A DNA stretch of 34,053 nt from Aggregatilineales bacterium (GTDB lineage: Bacteria; Chloroflexota; Anaerolineae; Aggregatilineales; Ch27), in the NCBI GenBank assembly GCA_029976005.1, contig JARKOQ010000026.1, positions 1 through 34,053 of the forward strand, given 5' to 3'. Below, piece by piece: positions 21,611-29,512 of this stretch. Position 1 is the stretch's first letter. Each line of letters opens with the position of its first letter. Under the pieces are notes generated by a model that was not told the origin of the DNA, searched no databases, and saw nothing but the letters and a program-made list of their open reading frames with translations. The position numbers were made by a program, and so were the translations under genes.

Positions 21611-23050
21611 TTATTGGCAGTTGACCGGGCTGTTTTCCACCTGGAGCAGCAGGCGCGCGTTGCCCGCGATCACGCGCTCCCCAAACAGGCCGGACAGGTT
21701 GACCACGATCAGGTAATCGCCCGGCGCGGTGTAGCTCACGTCGGCGTAGACCGTCACCCGGTCGCCGAAGCGAGCCGTGGCGGTCGAGACGAAAATCTGC
21801 GGCGCGCCCTCCATGGGGAAGTTCTGCGGCTGGACGTCGAAGGTGATCGCCGCCGGCCAGCCGGTATTGCGCACCTCGAACTCGCCCAGGGCCACCTGGC
21901 GCGGGCAGAAGGCCGCCAGCGGCACCGACCACACGCTGGCCGCGTCCAGCGGCAGCGCCAGCCCGTCCGCGCCAAGCGGCACCGTCTCCACCTGGGGCAG
22001 GTAGGCGCTGACCCGGCGTGGCATGGCGGCCACCGCCCGGTAAGTCACGGTCGGCGCGCCGTCGTGCTCCAGGATGCCGTACCAGCGCAGGTGGCTGCAC
22101 GCGGCTTCGATCTCGTAGTCGTACATCTGCCAGTTGAGGTTCCACAGGAACATCGGCCCGACCCACGGCCAGTAGCGGTCGGCGTAGGCGAAGGCCCGCA
22201 CGGTGTAATCGGCCTGCACCGCGCCGGAGACCTGCATCCACTCGAAGCCGGACAGGGCCGGGCTGCCGGTGCAGTCCAGGCCGCCCTCGGCGGGGGTGCG
22301 CAGCCAGCCAAACTCGGTCAGCCAGATCGGCTTGTCGGCGGCGTCGTATTCGTCCAGCAGGGCGCGGATGCGCTCCGTGCGGCGGAAGACCAGCTCGTTC
22401 TGATAGGGGTCGGCCTCCGGGGGCTGGTTGAAGCCGTAGGGGTGGTAGCCGAAGGCGTCGAAGTACTGGGCCGCGCCATTTTCCAGCATCTCGCGGGCGA
22501 AGTCCAGGTCGTTGATCGCCATCCGGTCGGGCGTGGTCAGGGTCGGGGCCAGCCCGGCCGAGACGACGATCACGTTCGGATCGACCGCCTTGATGATCCC
22601 GTAGGCCACGCGCAGCATCTGGACGTATTCCCAGGCGTTGGGGCCGCGCGGCCATTCCAGGGAGAGGTTCGGCTCGTTGTGAATCTCGATCGCGTCCACC
22701 CCGCGCTGGACCAGCTCGCGGGTGCGGCGCTCGACCTCGCTGCGGAAGTAAGCCCAGTCGTTCGGCCAATCGAGGTCCATCCGGTACAGGACGCGCAGGG
22801 TGGGGTAATCATCGACCTGCCCGGCGTCGTAGACCTTGACCCAGTCCATGCCCAGCCCGGTGATCGTCTCCAGTGGGGCGGGCAGGTACGGGCCGATGTG
22901 GGTGCCGTAGCCCAGGTGGGCGGGCGGCAGGGGTTGGGGCGTTTCCGTGGGGGATTGGGCCAGGGTCGCCGGTCCGGAGGCGAGCAGGATCAGCAGGCCG
23001 ATCGCCAGCAGAACGAGGCAGGGATACAGGTTGCGGTGTGGGATGGACAT
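21611..23050 (-). CDS. Secreted clan GH-A glycoside hydrolase-like protein
   Basis: The protein is 479 aa from ATG 23050. An ATG three codons earlier overlaps the TACAAT box and could not be on that transcript. Residues 5-32 form a signal peptide or anchor (CLVLLAIGLLILLASG), followed by a Pro/Thr linker. A TIM-barrel follows with IEIHNEPNLS, where Glu is the acid/base after strand 4, and IWLTEFGW, where Glu is the nucleophile after strand 7: the clan GH-A pattern as in GH5 and GH39. The last 130 residues look like a beta-sandwich module (FEVRNTGWPAAITFDV). It is expected to act outside the membrane on a polysaccharide or glycan; the substrate is unknown. If TACAAT (23058-23063) is the -10 box, the mRNA would be leaderless. 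Confidence 0.75.
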   Translation of the reverse strand: MSIPHRNLYPCLVLLAIGLLILLASGPATLAQSPTETPQPLPPAHLGYGTHIGPYLPAPLETITGLGMDWVKVYDAGQVDDYPTLRVLYRMDLDWPNDWAYFRSEVERRTRELVQRGVDAIEIHNEPNLSLEWPRGPNAWEYVQMLRVAYGIIKAVDPNVIVVSAGLAPTLTTPDRMAINDLDFAREMLENGAAQYFDAFGYHPYGFNQPPEADPYQNELVFRRTERIRALLDEYDAADKPIWLTEFGWLRTPAEGGLDCTGSPALSGFEWMQVSGAVQADYTVRAFAYADRYWPWVGPMFLWNLNWQMYDYEIEAACSHLRWYGILEHDGAPTVTYRAVAAMPRRVSAYLPQVETVPLGADGLALPLDAASVWSVPLAAFCPRQVALGEFEVRNTGWPAAITFDVQPQNFPMEGAPQIFVSTATARFGDRVTVYADVSYTAPGDYLIVVNLSGLFGERVIAGNARLLLQVENSPVNCQ

Positions 23051-23104
23051 GCCCCGCATTGTAGTCAGGGATGCCTTTGGGCGCTATTTGGGGAAAAACA
23101 GATC

Positions 23105-23204
23105 GAACCGCCAAAACGCCAAGAACGCCAAGGAAAGACTGGAGAGGATCAGGTTTTAGGGTTCCTCTTTGTGTTTCTTGGCGTTCTCTGCGTCTTGGCG
23201 GTTC
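23105..23204. repeat. 100-base inverted-repeat element, copy 1
   Basis: It begins GAACCGCCAAAACGCCAAG and ends CTTGGCGGTTC, so the ends are inverted repeats. The middle reads AGACTGGAGAGGATCAGG. Copy 2 at 23820-23910 has the same order and about 85-90% identity. In both copies the right end overlaps the TGA of a kinase reading frame on the minus strand. Confidence 0.8.
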
Positions 23205-23262
23205 AAGCGGTTTTGTTTTGAGAGTTGATCGCGCGAAGCTCCTCGTAGAGCGGCTGGAGGCG
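23203..23262 (-). pseudogene. 3'-end remnant of a second FGGY kinase gene
   Basis: On the minus strand 19 codons and a stop read [19 protein letters not shown]. The last 19 residues of the intact kinase (23909-25471) read [19 protein letters not shown]. The match begins abruptly at 23262 and includes the same repeat element right after the stop. It is therefore what is left of a duplicated or tandem kinase gene whose body was lost. Confidence 0.8.
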
Positions 23263-23339
23263 GACGGGAAAACGCGGATTCGAAAATGTGCGATAATCGA
23301 AAAGGTAGTCTCGCCATCACTGTGGACAGGATCAGGGAT

Positions 23340-23780
23340 ATGCCATACGCGGTCAAACGCGATGAAACTGACTCAAGTCTGGTCTGGATGCATTTCTGGG
23401 GCAATCTGACGTGGCAGGAATATCGCGCGGCCTTCGCCGCGCTCGTGGCCGAGGTGCGGGCCATCCCCGGCCGCGCGGACGCCATCCTGTTTGCGGAAAC
23501 GTCGGTTCCCGAAGGGAATGCCATCCCCTACTTCCGCCAGGCGCTCAGACAACTGGCGGAGCTGGATAACCTGGGGCTGTTCGTCAGCGTCAATCCCACG
23601 GCGGGACTCGTCGCGCGGGCGATGGTGACCGCCCTGACGCGCCTGGACATCCCCAGGATCGCGGGCCGGGTGCCGTTCGTGACGACCAGGGACGATGCGC
23701 GCCACGTGATTGCCGTCGACCGCGCCAGAACGCGCCCCGTTTCGCCGGCGGACCAGTCCCTCAAAACTCCCCAACCCTGA
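23340..23780 (+). CDS. Hypothetical protein, 146 aa
   Basis: I do not recognise this protein. It starts at ATG 23340 (AGGA about 9 nt upstream). It is soluble, with alternating strands and helices: a VWMHFWGNLTWQEYRAAFAAL opening, a central DAILFAETSVPEG, then LGLFVSVNPTAGLVARAMV and VPFVTTRDDARHVI. The layout resembles a small alpha/beta domain of STAS/SpoIIAA-like type, common in predicted signalling proteins, but this is a guess. It sits exactly where the body of a lost kinase copy would have been, between two copies of a 100-base repeat, which suggests it arrived by the same rearrangement. Codon use looks like the neighbours. Confidence 0.6.
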   Translation: MPYAVKRDETDSSLVWMHFWGNLTWQEYRAAFAALVAEVRAIPGRADAILFAETSVPEGNAIPYFRQALRQLAELDNLGLFVSVNPTAGLVARAMVTALTRLDIPRIAGRVPFVTTRDDARHVIAVDRARTRPVSPADQSLKTPQP

Positions 23781-23819
23781 CGGCTGCGCGCCCCGTCGCC
23801 TGGACGGGAAAAGCAAGAC

Positions 23820-23910
23820 GAACCGCCAAAACGCCAGGGAAAGACTGGAGAGGATCAGGTTTTTGGGTCCCTCTCTGCTTGTCTTGGCGTTCTCTGCGTC
23901 TTGGCGGTTC
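23820..23910. repeat. 91-base inverted-repeat element, copy 2
   Basis: It matches 23105-23204 in order and orientation, lacking about ten bases. It lies directly downstream of the FGGY kinase and supplies the end of its stop codon (TGAACCGCC on the minus strand). Confidence 0.8.
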
Positions 23911-25471
23911 ACAAGGTTTTGTTCTGTGCCCCGATCGCCCGGATTTCCTCGTAAAGCGGCTGGAGGCGGGGATACATCTTCTTGTAGACGCGCTGGTAGA
24001 GGCCCTCGTAGACCGCTTGGCGGCCTGGATCGGGCTGGAAGACATCCCCCAGGCGGGTCATGGCCCGGATCGCGCTGTCGAAGTCGCGGTGGAGACCCAG
24101 CCCGACCGCCGCGTCGATCGCCGCGCCGAGGCCCGACGTCTCGTACAGGTGCGGGCGGGCGGTCGGCAGGTTGAAGATGTCGGCGGTGAGCTGCATGGCC
24201 GCGTTGCTCTGCGACCCGCCGCCGGAGACGCGCAGCTCCGTGATCGGGATGCCCGTCCGGCGCTCGGTGCGCTCCTTGCCGTCGCGCAGGGCGTAGGCCA
24301 GCCCTTCCAGGATCGCCCGGTAGAGGTGGGCGCGGGTGTGCACGTCGCTGAAGCCGATGATCGCGCCGCGCGCCTCCGGCCCCGGCACCTTGACCCCCGG
24401 CGACCAGTAGGGTTGCAGGATCAGCCCGTCCGAGCCGGGCGGGACCCGCGCCACCAGCTCATCAAACAGAGTCTCCGGCTCGATGCCGCGTTCCTGGGCC
24501 AGATTCAGCTCGCGCTGGCCGAACTCCTGCTTGAACCAGCTTACCATCCAGTAGCCCCGGTAGATTTGCAATTCCAGGCTGTAGGCGTCCGGCACGGCCG
24601 CCGGATAGGGCGGGATAAGGGGGATGATCTCGATGTAGCGGCGGTGGGTGGTGTTGATCGTGGCGGTCGTGCCATAGCTCAGGCAGCCGATGTGCGGCTC
24701 CAGGCAGCCGGAGCCGATTACCTCGCAGGCTTTATCGGCGGCGGCGGCGATCACGGGCAGTCCGGCGGGGATGCCGGTTGCTTCGGCCGCTTCGGACGTG
24801 ATCGTGCCCAGCGTCCCGGCCGGGCGGACCAGGTCGGGCAGGATGGCGGGGTCCATCGGCACGGCCTGCCACTTCCAGTCGCGCGGCCCGGCCCACTGGA
24901 GGCTTTTGTAGTCGAAGGGAAAGTAGCCCACCTGGCAACCCACCGAGTCGACCATCCGCCCGGTCAGGCGGTAGGTCAGGTAGCCGGAGAGCAGCAGGTA
25001 TTTGTGCGTGCCGGCCCACACGTCCGGCTGATGGGTGCGAATCCAGTTGGCTTCGGCCTCGGCCTGGAAGTACGCCACCGTGCCGGACATCCCCACCAGC
25101 CGGAAGGCCGCGCCCCACAGCCCGCCCACGGGGGGCACGCCCTCGGTGCGGCGCTGATCCAGCCAGACGATGGCCGGGCGCAGGGGATTCCCTTGCGAAT
25201 CGACGTTGATCAGGGTCGCGCGCTGGGTGGTCAGGGTCACGCCCGCGATCGCTTCCTTGGGGATGCTCGTCTGCTGCCACAGCTTGCGGCAGGCCTCGCC
25301 CAGCTTATCCCAGAAATAAAGCGGATCCTGTTCCGCCCAGCCGGGCTGAGTCGAAAAGTACGGCTCGATCGGCACGCGGGCTTTGTCCACCAGGTTGCCC
25401 GCCGCGTCGAAGATCAGGGCGCGCACGCTCTGCGTGCCGTTGTCGATCGCCAGGATGTAATCGCCTGCCAT
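23909..25471 (-). CDS. FGGY family carbohydrate kinase
   Basis: The protein is 520 aa, normal for the family. The N-terminal ATPase fold begins [18 protein letters not shown] (phosphate 1 motif). WAEQDP and TLTTQRATL lie in the sugar-binding part. The C-terminal domain has [15 protein letters not shown] with the catalytic-base Asp, SYGTTAT, and the late [14 protein letters not shown] adenosine motif. FGGY kinases phosphorylate sugars or polyols such as glycerol, xylulose, gluconate, ribulose or erythritol with ATP. Motifs do not match GlpK or XylB well enough to name a substrate. GAGGGAA lies just before the ATG, and a TTGAAG-N18-TACAAT promoter lies 130 nt upstream. A remnant of a second copy lies downstream at 23203-23262. 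Confidence 0.88.
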   Translation of the reverse strand: MAGDYILAIDNGTQSVRALIFDAAGNLVDKARVPIEPYFSTQPGWAEQDPLYFWDKLGEACRKLWQQTSIPKEAIAGVTLTTQRATLINVDSQGNPLRPAIVWLDQRRTEGVPPVGGLWGAAFRLVGMSGTVAYFQAEAEANWIRTHQPDVWAGTHKYLLLSGYLTYRLTGRMVDSVGCQVGYFPFDYKSLQWAGPRDWKWQAVPMDPAILPDLVRPAGTLGTITSEAAEATGIPAGLPVIAAAADKACEVIGSGCLEPHIGCLSYGTTATINTTHRRYIEIIPLIPPYPAAVPDAYSLELQIYRGYWMVSWFKQEFGQRELNLAQERGIEPETLFDELVARVPPGSDGLILQPYWSPGVKVPGPEARGAIIGFSDVHTRAHLYRAILEGLAYALRDGKERTERRTGIPITELRVSGGGSQSNAAMQLTADIFNLPTARPHLYETSGLGAAIDAAVGLGLHRDFDSAIRAMTRLGDVFQPDPGRQAVYEGLYQRVYKKMYPRLQPLYEEIRAIGAQNKTL

Positions 25472-25598
25472 CGTTCCCTCGCTCCCATGGTGGGCCGAAG
25501 CATGCTTCGTCCAGGTGACGTGGAGGAAGCCCTCCCCCTCGATGCCACGGCTCCGGCCGGAAGCGCCTCCCGCACTTCGGGCAGAGCCGGGTATGTTG

Positions 25599-25628
25599 AT
25601 TGTAAAGCAGACCGGCGGTTGGCTTCAA
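25599..25628 (-). promoter_or_regulatory. Promoter of the FGGY kinase gene with a GC-rich leader
   Basis: On the minus strand TTGAAG (25623-25628), 18 nt, then TACAAT (25599-25604). The 120-nt leader to the ATG at 25471 can form a stem between CGGCTC and GAGCCG (about 25543-25588) enclosing a CCCG/CGGG hairpin. No known riboswitch class was recognised. Confidence 0.5.
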
Positions 25629-25802
25629 CCGGGGCAGGATGCTGCCAGCGGGCGCGGCCCAGGAGGCTGTTCCAGTGGCCGGGGCGGATGAAGACGTCGG
25701 ACACGGGTTTTCACCGGTTACCGCTTTGAATCTGCGCCGGTCCTGCTGTTTTCGGGTAAATCCGTGCCCTGGTTCCATTGTTTTCCCGCCTGCCGCCAAA
25801 AT

Positions 25803-25855
25803 TTGACAAAAACACTCTGCTTAGCTAGGATAAATTCAATAAGTTAAATCTTATT
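25803..25855 (+). promoter_or_regulatory. AT-rich promoter with overlapping inverted repeat
   Basis: A perfect TTGACA (25803-25808), 17 nt, then TAGGAT (25826-25831). Directly downstream is the inverted repeat AATAAG-N6-CTTATT (25838-25843 / 25850-25855), extended with one mismatch by TTCAA/TTGAA. It sits in the most AT-rich 70 bases of the window. No reading frame of note follows for 570 bases. It may drive a long nuo leader, an unrecognised small RNA, or be the relic of a lost gene. Confidence 0.5.
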
Positions 25856-25888
25856 TGAACTAGACTTTTTGTGCCAAAGGTGGGGAAT

Positions 25889-26023
25889 CAGGGCAATCGC
25901 ATCAAATCGCAAAAGACATCGCACCACAGAGGCCACGAAGGACACAGAAGGCAAACCAGTTCACCCACTTTCGAGTCGCGGCTTCAGTGGTGCAAATTTC
26001 CCTGATTTTCGCTTTTCTCTGCG
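25889..26023 (-). repeat. 135-base interspersed repeat, copy B
   Basis: This is the reverse complement of copy A at 8495-8630, with about ten differences. It is followed at 26030-26058 by a half GAACCGCCAAAACGCC element in reverse, so the spacer is a composite of repeat families. Confidence 0.8.
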
Positions 26024-26375
26024 TTTTTTCCTGGTGTTCCTGGCGTTTTGGCGGTTCATTTTGTTTTTGATGCGATTGCCCTGGGTGGGGAATCTTCCGA
26101 GGCGATTGCACCGAAAACAGCAAACCACAGAGGGCGTGGAGAACGCGGAGGAAGACCCTGGAGTCTGATTTTCTCTCCGCGTTCTTCGCGTTCTTCGCGG
26201 CGACATGCCTGGTGGTTTGCTGCAATGGAACCCTGAGAAAATATCCGAGGCCCCTACTCTTTTTTGGGGTCCTATGCTACACTCCCAGCCGTCAGCCGCC
26301 CCTGGGAGGCCCCGAACAACCCCCGGCCGGGCGCTGGCGATCGCCGCGAGTGTGTGAAAAACCGCACGAGGGCGG
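26024..26375. repeat. Repeat block and nuo upstream spacer
   Basis: About 26117-26222 is an imperfect inverted repeat: GCAAACCACAGAGGGCG on the left, GCCTGGTGGTTTGC on the right, with GGAGAACGCGGAGGA / TCTCCGCGTTCTTCGCG inside. No gene is seen. Beyond it lies ACTCTTTTTTGGGGTCC and TATGCTACACT (about 26273-26283), which might hold a second, weaker promoter for nuoA. Confidence 0.5.
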
Positions 26376-26404
26376 TTGACGCGCGTCCGCCTCTGTGTTA
26401 ATCT
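26376..26404 (+). promoter_or_regulatory. Promoter of nuoABCD
   Basis: TTGACG (26376-26381), 17 nt, then TAATCT (26399-26404), 34 nt before the nuoA start. The -35 matches 5/6 of the consensus; the -10 is weak. Confidence 0.45.
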
Positions 26405-26437
26405 GGCCCAAAATATCTCAATAACCGGGAGTGCACC

Positions 26438-26794
26438 GTGTTCGAAGACTTCCTGCCGATTTTCGTGCTGATAGGTATCTCCACGGCGCTGACGGCGTTC
26501 GTCCTGGTGATGTCGCGCCTGTTTGGCCCCTTCCGGCCCAACAAGCGCAAGCTGATGCCCTACGAAAGTGGCATGGACCCCATCGGCCCGGCCATTCGCC
26601 GCATTCCGGTCAAGTTTTATCTTGTGGCTGTGTCCTTCATCGTGTTCGACATCGAAGTCATTTTCTTCCTCCCCTGGGCAGTCGTTTACCGCCAGATGGG
26701 TCTTTACGCCCTGGCCGTGATGGGCCTCTTTACCTTCATCCTGCTGGTGGGTTACATCTATGAGTGGAAGCGTGGAGGATTGGAATGGGAGTAG
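26438..26794 (+). CDS. nuoA: NADH-quinone oxidoreductase subunit A
   Basis: The protein is 118 aa with three membrane helices (about 7-29, 62-84 and 89-111), the standard NuoA size and layout. Between helices 1 and 2 is the conserved matrix loop [15 protein letters not shown]; helix 2 carries [13 protein letters not shown] with the conserved acidic pair. NuoA sits where the membrane arm meets the peripheral arm of complex I, beside the quinone channel. The start is GTG at 26438 behind GGGAG. nuoB starts inside its last ten bases. It opens a nuoA-B-C-D run. Confidence 0.95.
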   Translation: MFEDFLPIFVLIGISTALTAFVLVMSRLFGPFRPNKRKLMPYESGMDPIGPAIRRIPVKFYLVAVSFIVFDIEVIFFLPWAVVYRQMGLYALAVMGLFTFILLVGYIYEWKRGGLEWE

Positions 26795-27297
26795 GACAGC
26801 CGCAGAAGACCGGCAACGCCGGCTTTCTGGCCACCACCCTGGAAGAAATGGTCAACTGGGCGCGCACCGGGGCGATGTGGCCCCTGGGCTTTGGCCTGGC
26901 CTGCTGCGCGATCGAGATGATGAGCACCCAGGCCAGTGTCTATGACCTGTCGCGCTTCGGCATGGAGCTGATGCGCCCCAGCCCGCGCCAGGCGGACATG
27001 ATCATCGTCGCCGGGCGGGTGACGCGCAAGATGGCCCCCGTCCTGCGCCGCCTGTACGACCAGATGCCCGATCCCAAATGGGTGCTGGCGATGGGCGACT
27101 GCTGCTCGTGCGGCGGGGTGTTCAATAATTACGCCGTGGTGCAGGGCGTGGACGAGATCGTGCCGGTCGATGTGTACGTGGCGGGCTGCCCGCCGCGCCC
27201 GGAACAGCTCATCCACGGCATCCTGACCCTGCACGAAAAGGTGCGCAACGAGAACTTCAGCAAGTGGCGGCGGGAAAACGCGCCGGCGCGGGTGTAA
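26785..27297 (+). CDS. nuoB: NADH-quinone oxidoreductase subunit B
   Basis: The protein is 170 aa from ATG 26785 (GGAGG 6 nt upstream), overlapping nuoA by ten bases. NuoB holds the last iron-sulfur cluster N2, next to ubiquinone or menaquinone. Ligands are visible: C40-C41 in LACCAIEM, C106 in MGDCCSCGG and C135 in AGCPPRPE. The third site is odd, because C107 and C109 are extra cysteines where most NuoB proteins have Ala and Ser or Asn. Flanking motifs [22 protein letters not shown] and [18 protein letters not shown] are standard. A tandem repeat and a palindrome separate it from nuoC. Confidence 0.95.
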   Translation: MGVGQPQKTGNAGFLATTLEEMVNWARTGAMWPLGFGLACCAIEMMSTQASVYDLSRFGMELMRPSPRQADMIIVAGRVTRKMAPVLRRLYDQMPDPKWVLAMGDCCSCGGVFNNYAVVQGVDEIVPVDVYVAGCPPRPEQLIHGILTLHEKVRNENFSKWRRENAPARV

Positions 27298-27324
27298 CGC
27301 GCGCCGGGTGAACCTTGAAAACAA

Positions 27325-27424
27325 CCCGGCAACGAAATCGATCCGTCACCGGTAGGGGCGCGCGAACCGCCCGGCAACGAAATCGATCCGTCATCAGTAG
27401 GGCGGTTCGCGAACCGCCCCTACT
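27325..27424. repeat. 45-base tandem repeat plus palindrome between nuoB and nuoC
   Basis: CCCGGCAACGAAATCGATCC occurs at 27325 and again at 27370, a 45-base period. The second copy runs into the 20-base perfect palindrome GGGCGGTTCGCGAACCGCCC (27400-27419). The identical palindrome is found at 33075-33094. It would form a strong hairpin in the nuo message. Confidence 0.85.
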
Positions 27425-27454
27425 TTCAGACAGTCGACAAGGACGAGGTAGACC

Positions 27455-27988
27455 ATGCAGCCCAGAGACCCTGTGGCGGCCGTGCGGGAAGCCTTCCCCG
27501 GCGCGGTCGTGGAGGTGGTGGAATTTCGCGGAGAGACGACCCTGGTGATCCAGACGGACCGGATTGCCGAGGTGGCGACCTTTCTGCGCGACGCGGACGG
27601 CCTGAAGTACAATTTCCTGGTGGACGTGACCGGGGTGGACTACCTGCCGGATTACCCGCGCTTTGGCGTCCTCTACCACCTCTATTCGATGCTGACCAAC
27701 CGCCGGCTGGCGCTCAAGGTCCGGCTGGGCCAGGAGGACGACGAGGACGAGGCGCTGGTCGTCCCCAGCGTGACCGGGGTCTGGCCGACCGCCAACTGGC
27801 AGGAGCGCGAGGTCTTCGACATGTTCGGGATTCGTTTCGCCGGGCATCCCGACCTGCGCCGCATCCTGATGCCGGCCGACTGGGACGGCTACCCGCAGCG
27901 CCGGGATTATCCGCTCGGCTACGAGACCGTGCAGTTTTCGTTCAACTACGACGAGATTCAGAAACACAAGCCCTTTGCCAAAGAGTAG
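27455..27988 (+). CDS. nuoC: NADH-quinone oxidoreductase subunit C
   Basis: The protein is 177 aa, matching a free-standing NuoC (30 kDa subunit), not a NuoCD fusion. The signature is complete: FLVDVTGVDYLPDYPRF, then VPSVTGVWPTANWQEREVFDMFGIRFAGHPDLRRILMP and DWDGYPQRRDYPL. It is part of the connecting module of the peripheral arm. GAGGT precedes the ATG. It is separated from nuoB by 157 and from nuoD by 136 bases, both gaps filled by repeats, so the operon has been interrupted by small elements without moving genes. Confidence 0.95.
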   Translation: MQPRDPVAAVREAFPGAVVEVVEFRGETTLVIQTDRIAEVATFLRDADGLKYNFLVDVTGVDYLPDYPRFGVLYHLYSMLTNRRLALKVRLGQEDDEDEALVVPSVTGVWPTANWQEREVFDMFGIRFAGHPDLRRILMPADWDGYPQRRDYPLGYETVQFSFNYDEIQKHKPFAKE

Positions 27989-27990
27989 AC

Positions 27991-28103
27991 AGTGATCAGT
28001 GGTCAGTTTTTGGTTCGTGGTCGGACGGCCGTGATTGCCAATTGGCGCTCCCTGTAGAAGCGCCAACCCAAAACTGAGAACTGATAACTGAGAACTGATC
28101 ACT
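27991..28103. repeat. 113-base MITE-like element between nuoC and nuoD
   Basis: The ends AGTGATCAGT (27991-28000) and ACTGATCACT (28094-28103) are perfect inverted repeats, followed inward by GGTCAGTTTTTGG and CCAAAACTGAGAACTG. The middle holds a second inverted pair, TTGGCGCT/AGCGCCAA-like. The same ends bound the element at 10703-10956. Confidence 0.7.
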
Positions 28104-28124
28104 TTCATTTGGAGCATAGCGACC

Positions 28125-29375
28125 ATGACTGTTGCCCCGGAAATGACCCGCTGGGAAGGCACGCTGGAGGAGCTGAAAGGGCTGGTTTCGCCCAGGGCGC
28201 TCAGCGGCGAGACCGTGCTGCTCAACATGGGCCCCCAGCATCCCAGCACCCACGGCGTGCTGCGCCTGCTGCTGGAGATGGATGGCGAGACGCTGGTGAG
28301 CATCGTGCCGGACATTGGCTACCTGCACACCGGTATCGAGAAAAACATGGAGTCCAAGCGCTACGAACAGTCGATCGTCATGACCGACCGCATGGACTAC
28401 CTGGCCCCTTTCAGCAATAACCTGGTCTACTGCCTGGCTATCGAAAAGCTGACCGGTCTGGACGTGCCGGAGCGCGCCCAGATCATCCGCGTGATCATGG
28501 CCGAGCTGACCCGCCTCAACAGCCACCTGGTCTGGCTGGGGACGCACGCCATCGACATCGGCGCGATGAGCCTGCTGCTGTACTGCTTCCGCGAGCGCGA
28601 GCGCATCCTGGACCTGTTCGAGATGCTCTCCGGCCAGCGCATGATGGGCACCTATTTCCGGCCCGGCGGGGTCTGGCGCGACGTTACCGACGAGTTCCTC
28701 CCCGAGTTGGAAAAGTACCTGGCCTACCTGCCGGGCAAGATCGACGAGTACGAGGCCCTGCTGACCCGCAACCCGCTGTGGATCGACCGCACCCAGGGGG
28801 TGGGCATCGTCACCCCGGAGGACGCGATCGCCTGGGGGCTGAGCGGCCCCGTCCTGCGCGCCAGCGGCGTCAACTTCGACCTGCGCAAGGCCCAGCCGTA
28901 CAGCGGCTACGAGACCTACGACTTCGACATCCCGATGGGTCTGCACGGCGACACCTACGACCGCTACCTGGTGCGCATGCAGGAAATGCGCGAAAGCATC
29001 AAGATCATCACCCAGGCCAAGGATCGTCTTAAGAAGGCGACCGGGCCGTTCCGCAGCCAGGATCGCAAGTTCGTGCCGCCGCCGCGCGCGGAGCTGGGCA
29101 CCAGCATGGAAGCCGTCATCCACCACTTCAAGCTGTGGACGGAGGGCTTCAAGGCCCCCAAGGGCGAAGTCCAGGTCATGGTCGAAGGCCCGCGCGGGAT
29201 CATTTCCTGCACCCTGGTCGGCGATGGCACCAACAAGCCGGCCCGCGTCCACTTCCGCACGCCGTCGTTCATCCACATCCAGGCCATCCCGCTGCTGGCT
29301 AAAGATCACCTGCTGGCCGACCTGGTGGCGATCATTGGCACGCTCGACCCCGTCCTGGGCGACTGCGACCGCTAG
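28125..29375 (+). CDS. nuoD: NADH-quinone oxidoreductase subunit D
   Basis: The protein is 416 aa, the usual NuoD (49 kDa) size. Hallmarks are NMGPQHPSTHGVLRL with the quinone-site His, GYLHTGIEKNME, the YLAPFSNNLVYCLAIEKL region, then GPVLRASGVNFDLRKAQPYSGY and a C-terminal GTLDPVLGDCDR, shared with group 1 NiFe hydrogenase large subunits. It forms the quinone cavity with NuoB. The ATG has GGAG about 11 nt upstream. It ends the local nuo run; a terminator lies 40 nt downstream and no nuoE-N genes follow. Confidence 0.95.
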   Translation: MTVAPEMTRWEGTLEELKGLVSPRALSGETVLLNMGPQHPSTHGVLRLLLEMDGETLVSIVPDIGYLHTGIEKNMESKRYEQSIVMTDRMDYLAPFSNNLVYCLAIEKLTGLDVPERAQIIRVIMAELTRLNSHLVWLGTHAIDIGAMSLLLYCFRERERILDLFEMLSGQRMMGTYFRPGGVWRDVTDEFLPELEKYLAYLPGKIDEYEALLTRNPLWIDRTQGVGIVTPEDAIAWGLSGPVLRASGVNFDLRKAQPYSGYETYDFDIPMGLHGDTYDRYLVRMQEMRESIKIITQAKDRLKKATGPFRSQDRKFVPPPRAELGTSMEAVIHHFKLWTEGFKAPKGEVQVMVEGPRGIISCTLVGDGTNKPARVHFRTPSFIHIQAIPLLAKDHLLADLVAIIGTLDPVLGDCDR

Positions 29376-29441
29376 CGCAGCAAAGCTGCGCCGAGGCAAG
29401 AGGCAAGACTTCGTAGGGACGACCGGCGGTCGTCCCTTTTT
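29376..29441 (+). terminator. Rho-independent terminator of the nuo block
   Basis: A short hairpin GCGCAGC-AAA-GCTGCGC lies right after the nuoD stop. Then a 10-bp stem AGGGACGACC/GGTCGTCCCT (29415-29424 / 29428-29437, loop GGC) is followed by TTTTT to 29441. The second is a clear intrinsic terminator built from an AGGGxCG-family palindrome. Confidence 0.85.
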
Positions 29442-29473
29442 GTTGCCGCAACGTCGGGGATCGGTTGCCGTGC

Positions 29474-29479
29474 TACAAT
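29474..29479 (+). promoter_or_regulatory. -10 box (TACAAT) upstream of the Uma2 gene
   Basis: TGCTACAATG lies 34 nt before the ATG at 29513. No good -35 was found at the usual distance; TTGCCG is too close. Confidence 0.35.
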
Positions 29480-29512
29480 GAATTCGTCGTCTGGCCGGTG
29501 AAAAGGTGCCGC

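Noticed and set aside
25480..25700. Small zinc-finger-like ORF (CPKCGRRFR) in the kinase leader
   Set aside because: The motif appears in a frame that runs into the kinase gene out of phase, has no ribosome site, and is explained by a GC-rich leader. A decayed gene cannot be fully excluded.
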